From Bradysia coprophila (taxonomy: Eukaryota; Arthropoda; Insecta; Diptera; Sciaridae): a DNA stretch of 64,000 bases. The stretch covers positions 4,078,314 through 4,142,313 of the forward strand of contig NW_023503302.1 of the NCBI RefSeq assembly GCF_014529535.1, read 5' to 3'. Under the pieces are notes generated by a model. The model was not told where the DNA came from. It saw nothing but the letters and a program-made list of their open reading frames with translations, and made no database searches. A program made the translations under genes and the position numbers. Numbering within the stretch: the stretch's first letter is position 1; every line of letters begins with the position of its first letter. Of this stretch, positions 13,001-26,397 are shown one piece after another.

Positions 13001-16000
13001 ATGGGACATTTTTTGTTGAAGCGTGTGGGAAGTTTGTATTTCGAGCCGAAGACTAGTTTTTCCAGTTTGAATCGTGCAATATTTTTATTCATTTTGGTTG
13101 GAGTTCACTTTTGACAATTTTTAAATTGGTTAGAAAAGTTTTTTTCCGTTTCATGATTAAACCAAATCGAAATGAAAAGAGAACAAAAATCATAACAAAC
13201 AACAAAAAAACGATAAAGAGTCTGTGAAAGAAATTACACATCGTAAATTAAATTTACAGAACTGCCAGTGTTTTACGGTAAATAAACCGCTTCTCTACAA
13301 TTTACCAAGTATTGTGTGTAAGAGAGACAAACAAAAAAACATTGTGAAGTAACCAAAAATTAACTTGAAAAGAAAAGTTAAAAAAATGATTTAAAAACAT
13401 CGATAATATAAAATAAAAAGAAAATTTTAAAGTGAAATTAAGTAATGCTTTTCGTCGATCCACCAATGACATTTTGAAAGAAACAGTCGACCAATGGAAA
13501 AAAAAACTGGGCTTTCAAAAGCTTTTAAACTGAGCTTTCAAAACCTTTAAACGGAGTTTTTTTAAGCCCGAGTGCAAAAATGAAATCTGATGTTTGAAAT
13601 GAACGATTGGGAGTAAGTGTTAGTCGAATCGAATGTTAGATATGTCTCATTTCAGTAGATCAAATCTGCTTGCATAAATCCCGTCAACTCTACAGGGGAA
13701 AGGGTTCAAGAAAAAAAAAAACTGCAGCAAGGAAGATTAAGGGAACTCGATTTTTTTAAAGAAATGGGCCATAGCGATACATTTTTAAGAAAGCAAGCTG
13801 TTCGACGATAATCCGCCAATAATTATCTATACCAGTAGAAGTGTAAAAGTGTATCTCGGATCGCATGGTGGAGTAAATGAGAATTTTTGTTCTGACATTT
13901 TTATTTTGACGGGTTGGAATTGCGCGCCGATGGCAACGGTTCAACTAGTCAAAATAACAATGTCCAAACAAAATTACGTGAGTTACCAGCAAGGCTCTGC
14001 AGAAATGAAAATTATCGCAAATATCGGCAGAGTTGCTCCGACCACTGCGAGTACTTTTATTTACTAAAATCATCTTACATTTGTAATAATTAATGATAAG
14101 TTGAAAACGTTAGGATTGAGATGACAAGATGACAAGGTGGTTGAAAAATGATTGAAACGTTGTCAGGATATATGAATGTCTATTGATACACCGTTTGCTG
14201 TCAAAACATTTCTGCCCTCGGCTTAGATTTTGAAACGTGTCTAATTGGCACCTATTAAACATCCATTGTTCGATTGTAACTTTTTTCTCTGTCAATGTAA
14301 GTCGATTGTGTGATTATATAAATTCTGTAGATAAAAAAAATTAAAATTAAAAATTTTAAAAAAGAAAGTAAATTAATGTTTTACAAAAAAAAATGAATGC
14401 AGGTGAATAAAAACGGAGAGAAAGTGAGAGTAAGAGAGCGAAAGAGGCCCGAACGAAAGCGATATTTTTAAAAATAAAAACAAAAAATCCTTATATTATA
14501 TCCTTAGCGAGCTAAGTTCTAAAAACAAACTAGAAAATAGTATAAAAGTTTGCCTATTGGAAATAACTAAAATTAACCCAATATCCTGAGTTGAAAGAAA
14601 ATGGAGTAATTTCAAATGAAAGAAAATATATTAAAACAAAATCCACTAAACCATCAAATAAATGAATGATTAAGACAAAGAAAAATAATAGATGAACGAT
14701 CAACACAAATGTTACTTAAAAAACAAAAATTTAATATGAAAACCATTCAATTTCAGATTCATAAAAAAATAATTTTTAAAAAAATGCTAATTAAATTTAT
14801 CTTGTATTATGGGCTGTTGAAAATATTAAAATGAAAAAAAAAAATGATAAAAAGGATATATAAGTAATAAATTATTTGTTATAAATAAAATAAAATTCAT
14901 CATTTCGTCTATTTTATCATATTGTCAATATGATCTTCGGATCATTTTTATCATCACTCTCGTTATAAGTTGAAATACTGCGTCTGCATCATCGAATATA
15001 ATGATTCACTTTATGGGCCATGCAGAAATTACGTACGCCAGAAAATACAAGAGCGTTTATACATTTTACATTTTTTACGCTCCATTTTATTTATTTTATT
15101 CCCGGAAACACACGTCTTCCGATGATTTTGCATACAAAAAAAATCACGACATCAACAAGGCGAAGGTAATGCAAACCCTCAGCGTTTCACAAACTTTGAA
15201 GCCCAACTTTCAGGTGAATTCAGGTATGTGTATCGATATACAGTAAATTCACCAGAACGTCACCTCGACTTATGGTTCCGTGCGTTTTTGTTTCTACATA
15301 CTTACGAATGTTTAGAGGTTCCACATTTTGGTATTTCCGAGGATATTTCTGAAAAATTGCTTGTTATGGTACGTTAAACTACTCCGCAATTTTTTGTGCA
15401 TGACAGAGAAATTAGTCGCCATTCATAATTATTGTACTAATAAGGTCTTAGTTCGGTAACGAAAAAAAAGGTTTGACAGTTTTACTCAAGTTACTAGCAT
15501 GAGGTGAACTCAAAGTTTGTCGATTTTTTTTTCGACTACACTCGCGGAATTTCGAAAACCGACACATTTTTTCGTGTTTTTTTTTGTGCATTTTATATGG
15601 AGAAATCAGAAACTCAAGTAAAACACAAACAGAAAATGTGTCGGTTTTCAAAATTCCTTGTGTTTCCGATTTATTGCTCGGTTGAGCGAATCAGTTGAAT
15701 AGTTCCAGAGAATCTCTAATATTATATGGTAGTTATCCCTCAAAATGTAACAAACAATCCATAACAACTCTCAAATCAGGAAAATAAAATAGCAATACCC
15801 TCTCGGTGTGTTTGGGACTAAACCTACCTTGCCCGTTTCTCTTCTATATGCTCATTGAAGAGTGTAATATGAAGTTATGATTATATTTGCCAATCCATGA
15901 AGCAATTGTCTTCTTCTCGTCTTTTCTACCTCTTAACACATTCATTCCTGAACCCAATACCACATCTGTATATAGAAATACAGTTAAAACAATGCTCTGA

Positions 16001-17594
16001 TCTGATACATCTCGCAATGAGATTGGACATTTTTACCTGTCGTCTTAAGAAAGACGCACAGGGGTTTAGAGGGTCTACGGATTATCGGTGTAAGAAAAGA
16101 AATTTCGTCCACTGATCCACCGTTCACTCAGGCCTCAGCGTCAGTTTTTCACCATATTCAAGACTTCAACCGAGCTAAACAGAACAATAAAAACAATAAA
16201 AACCACGACATAAGGGCCATATTCTAAGTCCAAGTACACTGTACTTAGTACAGTCAAATCCGCGTAGAAACGCAAGAGCGAATTAAACAAAAACAAAAAG
16301 TCGTCTGAGTCTCGTTTATCCTTAGAGTACCTAGAGACACCGTTTCGTTCCGCTTAATTCAAAAACTTCGGAGTTCATCTTTCCCGTGAAATGTAATGTG
16401 AAGACAAACACATTGGGGAACTCATCAGGGACGACAATGTGTGGTAGTTTTTCAATTTATATGCGTTCTACGGGTATTGAAAATAGTGAAGAAAATATCA
16501 AACACACTCCATTTCACAGATTCAAGCAAGTTTGGCTGCTAATAGGTGCAAGGTTCATGTATTTTAAAGTGCTTTTCATAACGCAGACGGACGGAAAAAT
16601 AGTCGCTTTGTCCCCTAGCTGAAACTTTCGGTATTTTTGGTGTGAAAAACGTTGTGTGAGTTGATAATGCAATTTCAGACTTTTTTCTCTCAGTGAACGA
16701 AAAGCAATCGATCCCATAGCAAAACTTTACTTGGAAGGCACGATTCGAAATATCCTTGAGTTTTTAAGTTCTGAGTCTACTGTAGCAAACTTTACAAAGC
16801 TAACCTCAGTAAAATAAGAAATCGAACTCATGAAGAAATTTACGTTACCGCTCGTATTTTGTTACCGCTGTCTTTGTGTTTTAATTGTTAAGTTAAGTCA
16901 AGGACTCTAAAGGATCAAATGTTTAGACAGTGTTAATTCTCTAAGACGCATCAGTGTAAAACAAAACGGTAGAACTACCACTTCAGATTACAATTCTAAA
17001 CTCTTTTACTTCTTTCACGAAACTTCTCTCTTCGTGTCCATACGAATAAGAAGCAGAATCAGAAGCAAGAGTAGCTACAGTTACACTGGTGAAAAACCGT
17101 CTTATGGGACTTTGATTCACTAAATAAGTCATTAGGCAGTTGGCTACATTCAGGTCTCATATTAAATTATATACTTGCTGCATACTGCATCATAATTTAC
17201 ATTTAACCGAACAATCTAAAAATCATCGTAAACATTCGTAGAGAAATTGTATTCATGACCTGAAACATCAACTAATATGTCTCTGAATATTTTTTCTTCT
17301 TCTTTTATTGTGTCATTTAATCTGATTGCTACATTTAACATTTTAAAATTCAATAAAAGTTTTTAAATTTACGTTCCGTAGTATGTCATACCATCCTGCG
17401 AATGTGTGCTGTTGTTGTTGTTGTCTAGCAAGGTTATCAAGCGGAAACAATCACTTTTGCTCACTTTATGCATGGCACACAATGTTCGAATAAGAAAATT
17501 GATTGAATTCAATGAGCTTTGATTTATCAGTAGCAGTAACAACAATCACAGTAAATGTTTACGCGTTTATCTACTTATATATAAAAAAAAATAC
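7011..17594. other. Long stretch without a recognised gene
   Basis: About 10.6 kb of AT-rich DNA separate the first visible abLIM exon from the QSOX stop codon. It probably includes the abLIM 5' intron(s), its first exon and promoter, and the QSOX 3' untranslated region. Apart from the dispersed repeat at 15716-16131, no domain, RNA gene or clear transposon was recognised. A minus-strand frame at 12462-12172 starts with a hydrophobic leader and later has a CxxC pair, but nothing else supports it as a gene. Confidence 0.5.
15716..16131 (+). repeat. Dispersed ~415-bp repeat, copy 1
   Basis: This segment recurs in the same orientation at 30656-31066 with a few substitutions and small indels, for example an extra 6-bp CTGATC-type duplication in this copy. 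Both copies begin with CTAATATTATATGGTAG and end with CCACCGTTCACTCAG. There is no coding potential and no clear terminal inverted repeat, so the class of the element is unknown. Confidence 0.9.
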
Positions 17595-20500
17595 CTACAC
17601 ACTTGAAGAACGAATGCCAAATTGTCGCGATGGTCTCTTTACTTTTCTGAAAATAACAATGAGCACAACAACGAACAGAATACAGACACAGAAGCCAATT
17701 GCAGCGATCGTGGAGAGATTCACTGGCACCTTTGTTGCAGTTTCATCAACGACTCGATGTAAGAATTTAGGAATTTCATCAGAAGACTTGCTGCCGAAAC
17801 TATTAATGTTCTCATCGGCATGGATATCTTTCAAAAATGTTAGCACATCTTCCTCGCTGAAATTAAAGCCAACACGACATTGTGGGCATGCCGTAAAACT
17901 GGGAAATTTAATCTTCCGAAATTCTGGATCATCGGTTGTGTCACCGCTGATCCGATCGCTAACTATGTTATGTGCTTTCCATAGCCAAAGGACAGCATCA
18001 TCTCTGGTGCTTACATTCCACATATCTCTAGCAACAGCCATTTCTTGAAAATGCATTGCACATTCGCTACACCCAAAGAAATGTTTTACGTAATCGACAA
18101 TCTGATGGAATAAATGGAAATGTGGAAGTTGTGCGTTTTAATTGCATCTGAAAATTCTTACTGCCGTTAGAACTTCCAGAGGATCATTATCTTCAGTCGC
18201 ATTTGATGCCCGAACAGTGAGGTGATGAAACAGTTTCCATAGACCACATGAATATCCGCGTAGGTTTGGAGCACTTAAAATATGCAATTTAGTTAGTCCC
18301 ATTAGCATTACGCTGCATTGTAAACCTCTGAACATATACCTTCCTTGGCAACCGATCCAACGTTTATCGAAAAATTCGGTTTCAGTTTCCAGTTCCTGTA
18401 TCCTCTTCTTGTACGAGGCTCCATCTATACCATCAGAGGATGAGTTGACGAAATTCAGTAAATTTTCAAAGAAATTCTCGCCTCGGGCACCCAATGGTGA
18501 GTACCTGCAAATATGATTTGTTTTATTAGAAATAAATCTTTGGCAATAATTGCGTCCAGTGTCCAGTCCAAGTACAACATGCATTGTGCTTAAGATCCTT
18601 AATACCTAAATTACTAAATCATTTGGACGTCAATTTTAGTAGAATTTGATGTGGTTTATAATAGATTTGAGATCTTTGAACAGTCTCAGTGGTATTTTAC
18701 ATTCAAAAAAGTTCTACCATCGAACTGCAGATAGATTTCAGAGTAGACTGGAATTATTCGGGTCTGTAGCTACTTAAGCATCCAGAAACATCGTAGGTTG
18801 GATACAAGTCAAACTAACAATCTCCAAACCATTACACTCGCAAACAACATCCGAAAAAAATATTTAACGCTATTGTTCGTGAAGTAAACTGGGTTTCCGG
18901 AGGGGGAACCGATAAAATCATTTTTTAAAGTGCATTAAGTTGATTATACAGAGTTATGGATAAATAATGACTTCAGTTTTCACTAAACAATTTATTTTTA
19001 TCCCAAAATTTACAGCATCAATTCTATCGGCGAATTAAGAAAAACTTTTACTCAAAATTCGTGGTAAATCATTTACTCATTTTACCCAACGTTGGTTTTC
19101 CTTTTGGAAATTAGAAGCAGTTGCATTTGCATAGTATATCATATAAGTACACAGCGCCAACGCCAATTTACTGTCCGCCAGCAAATTAAATTTATTAAAA
19201 TTAAAATTAATCTTTCAATACCGCACAGAATGTAGATTTTTCAGCAAAGCATCATGCCTTTTAAAGCCACGTCCAATTTACTTCAACGAATATCTCACAC
19301 TCTGTGGTAGGACATACAACCAGTCTAAGCTCTTTACCCAAATTATTATTTTCCACAATTTCCTTAATTGAAATGTCTTTTTCACCTATCATAACACTCC
19401 GAGTGACATCTGCATCGTAAACCATGAAATTGATCCAATTGTTGACTTTCACACTATAAGCGTTAAAATACTTATTCCAATATGGATATCGATTATTTTT
19501 AATCATCGAGGTTTGTCCCAAATTACGATTGGCTACGGTAACTTTTACAAATGGGTCTGTATCGCTCCAAAAATCTGTCTTCGGTAATGATGCTCGAATT
19601 ACTCTTATCTTCACATTTCCTTCTAGTTTAGGCTTAGTCGTTGTTGGTACAGTTGTTGTTGTTGGTGTTGTTGTACCTGCTTGACTCGTTAAAGACAATG
19701 TTGTCGTCTTAGGCGTTGGTGTTTCGGCTGTCGATGGTATTTCAAATTCTGTTGTTGTAGGCTCCGTCGTCGTTACGGTTGTCATCGTTGCAGTTAATGT
19801 TGAGCCGCTCACTAACAACATTTCTGTAGCATTTGTTGCATATCTGGATTCGACATTTACACTCGATTCGAATGATTTGTTGTAAGTATTTTGTGATTCT
19901 GACACTAGCTCGCCATTATCTTCAATATTTGAGACCGTTTGAAAAATAAACCAATGACAAAATACATAAAATGCGGTGAGAAATGCGATAGAGGCGAACA
20001 TAAATTTTAGTATTCGCATGGAACTAAATGTAAAGCCGAGAAGACACCATCCACTATCAGATTGATGCACTTGCGGTACTCCAACAAAGGAAATCAATCC
20101 TTGCTTGTCCGTTATCCCATTGTCATCTTCAGGTGAATAGGAAACAACCACACTTTGTAGATGCTTACTGTCCATTGCGCTGCTGAACGAACGAAACTAT
20201 TGTTCTCTCAATTGCACTTGTTGATGAATAAGTTGTGGCTGTCTTGAACTTGATGATTTTAAAGTAATTTTCAACAAAATTTATTAAACATACGAACAAA
20301 GAACTACCAGGCACGTAGCTACTGTATGCATATTTCTGTTCCAGTGGGTTTGAGCTCATACCAAAATTAATAAGTAAACTTGTGACGGTTCTGGTGTATG
20401 TTATATCTTATAACATCCTTTTCTTATCTCCTCTTTGTTCTTATTCAATTGTGAGAATTCTCTTTTGCATTTGTATAATTTTTAAATTCCATTGTTGCCT

Positions 20501-23188
20501 TGCTGTTGCTCCATAGATAATTTCCTGAGTGTCTCGACGATGTCGCAATAATAATTCACACAGTTTAGTTGTTCTCATTTCAAAATAGTGTACTCGTATG
20601 CGTATCGAGAAGTGATACATAAATATGTTTTGTACTGATTGTATCATCTTGGACTTTGGGTGAACTGTCGGACAAAATATTTCTTGGTAGTTGTTGCCAT
20701 TCAAGTACGCCACATGAACGTCACATGAGATAATTTAAGGTAAAAATTAATCCAATACTACAGCTGTCGAATGTATAACAGACATTCTTGATTTTTTCAC
20801 AACGCAGGCGAGAAAATAGTTATTTTCTCACCTCAACGGAAACTTCGGAAGTCTTTGTTGTGAATAACATTGCCTCGAAAGTGAGTTCAAGTAACGGTGG
20901 ATAAAACTCGAAAAAGATATAACATTGCTTTAACTCCGGAAAAAAGCTGGAAATTGCCTTTTCTCGGGTGAATTGTGGCCCTTCTGGTCACAAACAACAC
21001 CATAGAAATGCAATTTTCAATTTTTCTTCATTCAAATAAATAACTATTTTTGTTCTACTGAACTGTGACCTTCATTTAAGGCGGGGAAAAATTGCTCGAA
21101 AAGAGTATCTACACATTTCTTGGTACTATGTCGTTATGTTCTGATTTTGATGTACAGTCAATGAATGTTTGTTATTTGTAGCACATTTTCTGATAATTAC
21201 GTGATAAAACAAAACACTTTTACCACCAGTCGACGAGTAGAACAATTAAAAGAACATTGAAAAAATTCTCGAACGTTTTCGGTAACTGGAAGTTTGGATG
21301 AGCCAGAAATAGTTTATTGTAATACCTTCAAAATCCTATGTTCTACTATGGTCGAGACTGGTGGTTATGAAAGAAAAAAACATTTGAGCTTATCGAATTA
21401 CCTTGTAGTTTGAAAAAAAGAAGTGAAAAGTCGAATTGAAACTACACGAAAAATGATGGGGCATTAGTTTCAATAAATCGAAAATGGAGTGCACCAAACA
21501 CGAATTGTTTGTACAGAGAAAGTTAAAAAATATTTTTTGAACTTTTTAGTCTCTCGTACTTGCATATCTCTGACTTCTAACAAAGAAAAATGGAAATTGT
21601 TGTTATGCTAGTAACTTTACGTAGAGTAAAATAGTCACTGGTATAAAACGATAATAAGAAGAGAATTGAAAACTGAATGTTGTAACATATTAGAAGTAGT
21701 TATACAGTTCGTTAATGCGAGAGAGATCGTCATTCGTTTTTTTACAGCATTGTATACCACTTCTTTAGATAAGCGAGTCTGTCAGCTGTATCAAAGTAAT
21801 TTCACATTGCGACATTTTAGAATTACATCATCGATTTTGTGGAAACGGTCGGTGATGCAAAGGGGGCATGTCCGACTTTTTAACTTGAAATCATCTGATG
21901 ATTGAATTTTAAGCGAACTTTTTGACCAGGCGTGTTAGGATTTTAGCAGCGCTAATTACCAGGGAAATGGTAAACAAGATGAAAATGTGTTCTCAACATT
22001 TACGTTCCCTTTTGTCGATTTTCTTTCCGATCAATTCAACCATCACTGAAAATCTATGTACTAAAACCGCCAAGCAAGAATATTTAGTAAGTTCTACGAG
22101 ATGATGCTGTTACAAGCGCCTGATCCGGTAAATAAAAGCAAAACTTCTCATTTACTTACTTACTTCTTAACAACAGCAATGTATCTGCTTAGGGCATGTT
22201 GAGATTCTCCCTGTATTTCCTGATTCTTATAGACTTCCACGGTGAGGCTGAGTTTAATGGCTTTTTCGAGATCAGCTTGAAATACCACATGTGACATGTT
22301 TTTAACCTTAGCCAAAACATTTAACTCATCTTCGGTTAATGTTCGATTGTCCTGAGCTGCAGCGGTTGCATCCGAGACAGTTTCCTGCCGCTGAAGGTCA
22401 ATGCCATGGTCGACGAGATATTTTTCCAGAATTCTTTTAATCGCTTTGGAATTGTGATAAATTTCGGTTGGCAATGCCTCGACCTTTAAATTTCTGTCGA
22501 CTACATGGATCGTTGATTTATATTCGATTCCAAATGTTTTGGCTGCCTCTGTTGAGTTTATTTGCTTGATCATAAACTCTTTCTGAAGATGATAGTCTAG
22601 CGTTAGCTCATAGCCAATATGTTCGTTAACCGATGATGGATAGACTAAAATTGCGTATTTTACTGCGTCCGTCACATTGTCGAATATGTCCTTCGGTTCT
22701 GCAATGCGTTCCAGTGGCCTTAAGTCTGGCCAATGCGGCGGAATGTTTGTCTCGTTTTGTAGATAGTTCACGGTCAATGCTTTCATCACACTGATCTCAC
22801 GGGCCGTACTCTGTATACCCAGCTGTTTCTCTTCTGGATCGTCTTTCAGATATGGTGAAAAATACCGAATCGATGGATAATAATGAATTTCATATTCTCG
22901 ACATAATTCATCATTTTCGGAACAATCGATTGCTGCTACTTTGACGACATCGTTCCATGTATTTATGTCTAATGCAAACGATTTCCACGTTTGTGAATAA
23001 CGACGGCAAGCTCCACAAAATGAATTGTAAAACTCTACGATGGATGCATAGTCCTTGTTGAACACAAAATCTCTGAAATCCACTTGGGTCAATTCAACGA
23101 CATTCTTATCAAAACCGTAAAAATTAGCCGACGACATTTTCACAGCGATCAAGTGAATGAAAACATATTGCAGAAGCCTCCAATTCAT
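17595..23188 (-). CDS. QSOX: Quiescin sulfhydryl oxidase (QSOX), four exons
   Basis: QSOX oxidises thiols to disulfides and reduces oxygen to peroxide in the ER/Golgi or outside the cell. Exons on the minus strand are 23188-22164, 18504-18340, 18273-18162 and 18101-17595, giving 602 residues; every junction keeps the frame. Visible in order: a signal-like hydrophobic N-terminus (residues 1-20), a thioredoxin domain with the redox pair C58-G-A-C61, a helix-rich region, GCQGS and RGYSCGLW motifs of the FAD-binding Erv/ALR domain, the active pair C445-S-E-C448 followed by HFQEMA, a distal CPQC pair (506-509), and a transmembrane helix near residues 565-587 with a basic tail. The start was taken at MNWRLLQ because it gives a clean leader; an ATG 39 bp upstream (23227) is in frame. 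The first intron (22163-18505) contains another gene. CGAC replaces the usual CGHC. Confidence 0.95.
19261..20175 (-). CDS. Single-exon membrane protein with Thr-rich stalk and C2 domain, nested in a QSOX intron
   Basis: This is an uninterrupted frame of 304 residues starting at an ATG. A polar N-terminal segment of about 50 residues is followed by a hydrophobic helix (about 56-79), then a stretch very rich in Thr and Pro (about 118-187, with TTT and TTTKP runs, probably O-glycosylated), then a C2-type beta-sandwich (about 188-290; GNVKIRVIRASLP, DTDPFVKV, NPYWN-like YPYWNKYF, VYDAD). C2 domains commonly bind Ca2+ and lipid or protein; the Asp residues DFWSDTDPF and YDADVTR fit the Ca2+ loops. 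Topology looks type II, which would place the C2 domain outside the cell, unusual for the family. It lies wholly within the first QSOX intron on the same strand and has no intron, so it may be a retrocopy or independently transcribed. Function unknown. Confidence 0.75.
   Translation of the reverse strand: MDSKHLQSVVVSYSPEDDNGITDKQGLISFVGVPQVHQSDSGWCLLGFTFSSMRILKFMFASIAFLTAFYVFCHWFIFQTVSNIEDNGELVSESQNTYNKSFESSVNVESRYATNATEMLLVSGSTLTATMTTVTTTEPTTTEFEIPSTAETPTPKTTTLSLTSQAGTTTPTTTTVPTTTKPKLEGNVKIRVIRASLPKTDFWSDTDPFVKVTVANRNLGQTSMIKNNRYPYWNKYFNAYSVKVNNWINFMVYDADVTRSVMIGEKDISIKEIVENNNLGKELRLVVCPTTECEIFVEVNWTWL
20176..22163. other. QSOX intron upstream of the nested C2 gene
   Basis: About 2 kb of intron that must hold the nested gene's promoter and 5' leader. 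It contains short open frames without recognisable domains and no evident repeat. Confidence 0.5.
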
Positions 23189-23227
23189 GACTATATTCCA
23201 CCCGCACTTTGATATGGAAAAATGCAA

Positions 23228-23934
23228 ATTCAGTCGGTAAAAAAAGTAGGTGCAACCGTTCTATATGTATGCACAATCTAAGTAATTTATTTATTTGAAT
23301 AATCACTCGACCGTACTGGGTTTTATTTTTATTTTTTAATTAAACTAAATTTTTGTCGCTTTGATAACAAATCGACCTCTCCGTTCACGGTTCGCATTCG
23401 ACTGTTTTGTTGTTTTGCTTATTTTAGGATTAATAAATCAAGTGCGGTGAGCATGTAATGGTTTCGGTTTCATTGAATAAACAGATGTATAATACTCAGC
23501 CAGCAATCGTTCGTATTTGCTGTGCGATAGTACGATTTTGCTAATGACCACAACAGCTGTAGCATAAATAACTTTTTGTTTGTACAAGACTTTGCACTCC
23601 TTGCAACCGTTCTTTTACTGCTATTACTTTAGGCTTTTGTGTGGCATCCGAAACCACAAGTTTGGAGTTTTCCTATGTCCTAGATCATTATGTACATTAT
23701 GCTAGTTTATGGAGATGTCCAAATTACTAATGCATGGAAGTATCGACTGGACAGGTACACTCACTCGCCCTACTGGTATAGTACTAGGTACCTTCCTGAT
23801 AATCTAACTAAGAAAAACTTCTGTCCTAGAACGATTTGATGTAACAATATTGTGTTATGAAAACATTTACGTGCACCCAACTGATTAGCGATCAGTAAAA
23901 TGTTTATTTTGTAGACAGGAATTTCAGCTTTGCT
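23228..23934. other. Region upstream of QSOX
   Basis: Probable 5' flank and promoter of QSOX. It is AT-rich with T/A runs; no convincing TATA/initiator pair was assigned. It ends at the left arm of the fold-back element. Confidence 0.5.
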
Positions 23935-25030
23935 AGTAATAGTATATTACTTTCGAGATTCCAAGTTGTGTATTTGATAAGTGGGGTGTTACAGCCTGAC
24001 CCGAAGGGGAGGGCTGTATTCCCCACTTGTCAAATAACAACTTGAAACCTCGGAAGTACAACGCTTTACGTGATTAGGCAATGTAAATGAAAATGAAACA
24101 TGCATTAACACGTAAAATGCCTTATTTAACGATGAAACTTTCCGACGTCAAAAAGTCTTTCGACCGTGAGTAAATTACAATCTAAAATTAACCAATGAGT
24201 GACCACAATGATTTAATTGATTTTTTAGGTCATAAGCTTTAACACAATGTTGTCTTTATTTATTATCTGTTATCCTAGGCACTATAGGCTGCAACAATAA
24301 TAAACCTTTTGAGACGAAGCAACTTCAGCTGTATAAACAGATCAATACTCAGTTATTTGATTATATTCAAGAATAATGTCCGTTAGGCTGGATAGAAATT
24401 TAAAAAAAATGATGAATTTGAGATTGGAGAAGCCATTCATCTATCAGGAGTGTTCAACGAATTTGTGGGACACTCAAATTTTTGAGAATCCTACGCCCAA
24501 TGAAGAAATGTTGTAACTTACAGGGTGTGTACGTGTCGCTTATACCTGTTAAAAGCTTCTGTTTTCTGACACAACGACGAACGCCTCAATAAAAAAATAT
24601 TTTTTATATTTTATCTGTCATGTGGGTCTAACAACTTTGGGTAACTTCCTCAATATGACGGTTGAGCTATTTAAGGCCCGGCCATAAATCCCGTCTCCAC
24701 TTGTTGCAGATTTTTAGATCCCATCATTCACATGTTCTGCACCTTTTCTATGCCTTATCATGTTACAGACGGCAAGCATATGACTAGTATTATTATCGGG
24801 TCTATTACTTCCATCGATCAAAGTATTTTTAATCTGTTGATTTCAATCTTGTACTTCAATTTTTTAACACGTATTTTACGTGTTACGGCATGTTTCATTT
24901 TCATTTACATTGCCTAATAACGTAAAGCATTGTACTTACGAGGTTCCAAGTTGTTATTTGACAAGTGGGGAAAATACACCCCACTTATCAAATACACAAC
25001 TTGTAACCTCGGAAGTAATATACTATTACT
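23935..25030. mobile_element. Fold-back / long-TIR non-autonomous element
   Basis: The ends AGTAATAGTATATTACTT and AAGTAATATACTATTACT are inverted copies, and the inverted similarity continues inward for about 160-185 bp (23935-24121 against about 24872-25030), including the shared stretch GGCAATGTAAATGAAAATGA. Each arm contains an internal inverted repeat around CCCCACTTGTCAAATA and its counterpart, so each arm can form its own hairpin. The centre has no coding capacity. No convincing target-site duplication was seen at these borders. It sits about 750 bp upstream of the QSOX start. Confidence 0.85.
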
Positions 25031-26397
25031 GCATAAAGGACCATATTACCCAGAGCTTGTCAATATTTTTGTCGTCGTTATCGATAACAGATGAATATGT
25101 GACAGGTTATAACACGCATGTACCTATAATTGGAACTAATATTTAATTCTTAAAAGAAAGCTTGAAAAAAGTCTTTCTGTGGTAGAAAGAAATTAGGAAT
25201 TAGTGTAGTATCAAACCGTGGCCATATGTTGGACTGGTATGCACACAGATTCTTTATTTTCCATTTATTATTTCTCTATGGTATAACCGTCAAGCATTGA
25301 AGCTGCGACTTTGACATCACTCAATTAGAAGGCCAAAATCACATCGAGTTAGCTATTCCTTTTAAATTTTTGACAACCATTGTATGAAAAAGAATAACGA
25401 ACTTTGATTGTTTCAGCCCTCTATTTGAGTGACGTCAAAGTCAGCTAGCTTTGCTGCTTGATAGTGCTTTGTCTATGGGGACAGTAATTGATAGAAGCTA
25501 AGACAAAATGAAATGTTGAGAATCGAAACGACACAATGTTTTATTTGACTTGCAATTAGTGAAGGTAATTAAACTTTACCTCAAAGAAAACATTTTGATT
25601 ACAACAAAATGCCATCATTATAACTAATTCGAGGTTTTTTGTAATCAGAAAATTGCATAATTAGAAATAATGAACGAAAACACTGACATTACAAATTAAT
25701 TTCGACTTTTGTAGGTCGTAAGCCTTACGCAAGGTTTTCAGTATTTAAATTCCTATTTCGAAAATAAAATCCGAGATAAATCCTTTTTGAAGACGTACGC
25801 AGGTAAATTGATAAAAACAGCATAAACCTTGATCTGTTTCTCTTCTCTATTTAGTTGATGTGGTAGTTGATGCGATACGTATCGATTCAATGAACCCACA
25901 CAACGACTATGAATTTACGATAATTATCACTTCCCTATGCATAGAAGTGATTAGTTATTGACGATCGCTATGTTGTAGATATATACAAAGTCCGTCTTAT
26001 TATTATATAAAATGCTAAAATCGATTTAGTTTTAGTGGGGACCTCATTGGATTTTAACTGTTTTAACATTCACTTTTGCCCGACAAGGAAATCTACTAGC
26101 GATGTAATGACAAATGATCATCAGTTCAATAAAATATTGCATAGAACTGCTACTAGCACTAACACTCGTCATAAATTCTCAAAATTTATACAGGTACGTG
26201 TTAACTCACACCAAGAAAGCTAGCTCCTGTTTTAATGAAAGAACTGCAAAGAATATTCTGATACAGTCTCCAATTATTTTGTACGTTATTGCTAGGAGCT
26301 GTGCTATAGGTATTGGTGTAGAATTGATGTAGACTGTCTAGCTCAATCACGAAAACGACATTCCGTGTATGTTGTAATACTACAAAATATTACAAAA
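25031..26397. other. No recognised feature
   Basis: AT-rich DNA between the fold-back element and the end of the Fanzor locus. It should contain the downstream border of the Fanzor element, but no terminal repeat could be identified by eye. Confidence 0.4.

Noticed and set aside
17503..18048. 181-codon plus-strand frame
   Set aside because: It is the antisense of the QSOX Erv-domain exon, whose motifs are clear on the minus strand.
18281..18335. Continuous reading through QSOX at RYMFRGLQCSVML
   Set aside because: This is a 66-bp intron whose length happens to be a multiple of three; removing it restores GCQGSAPNLRGYSCGLW.
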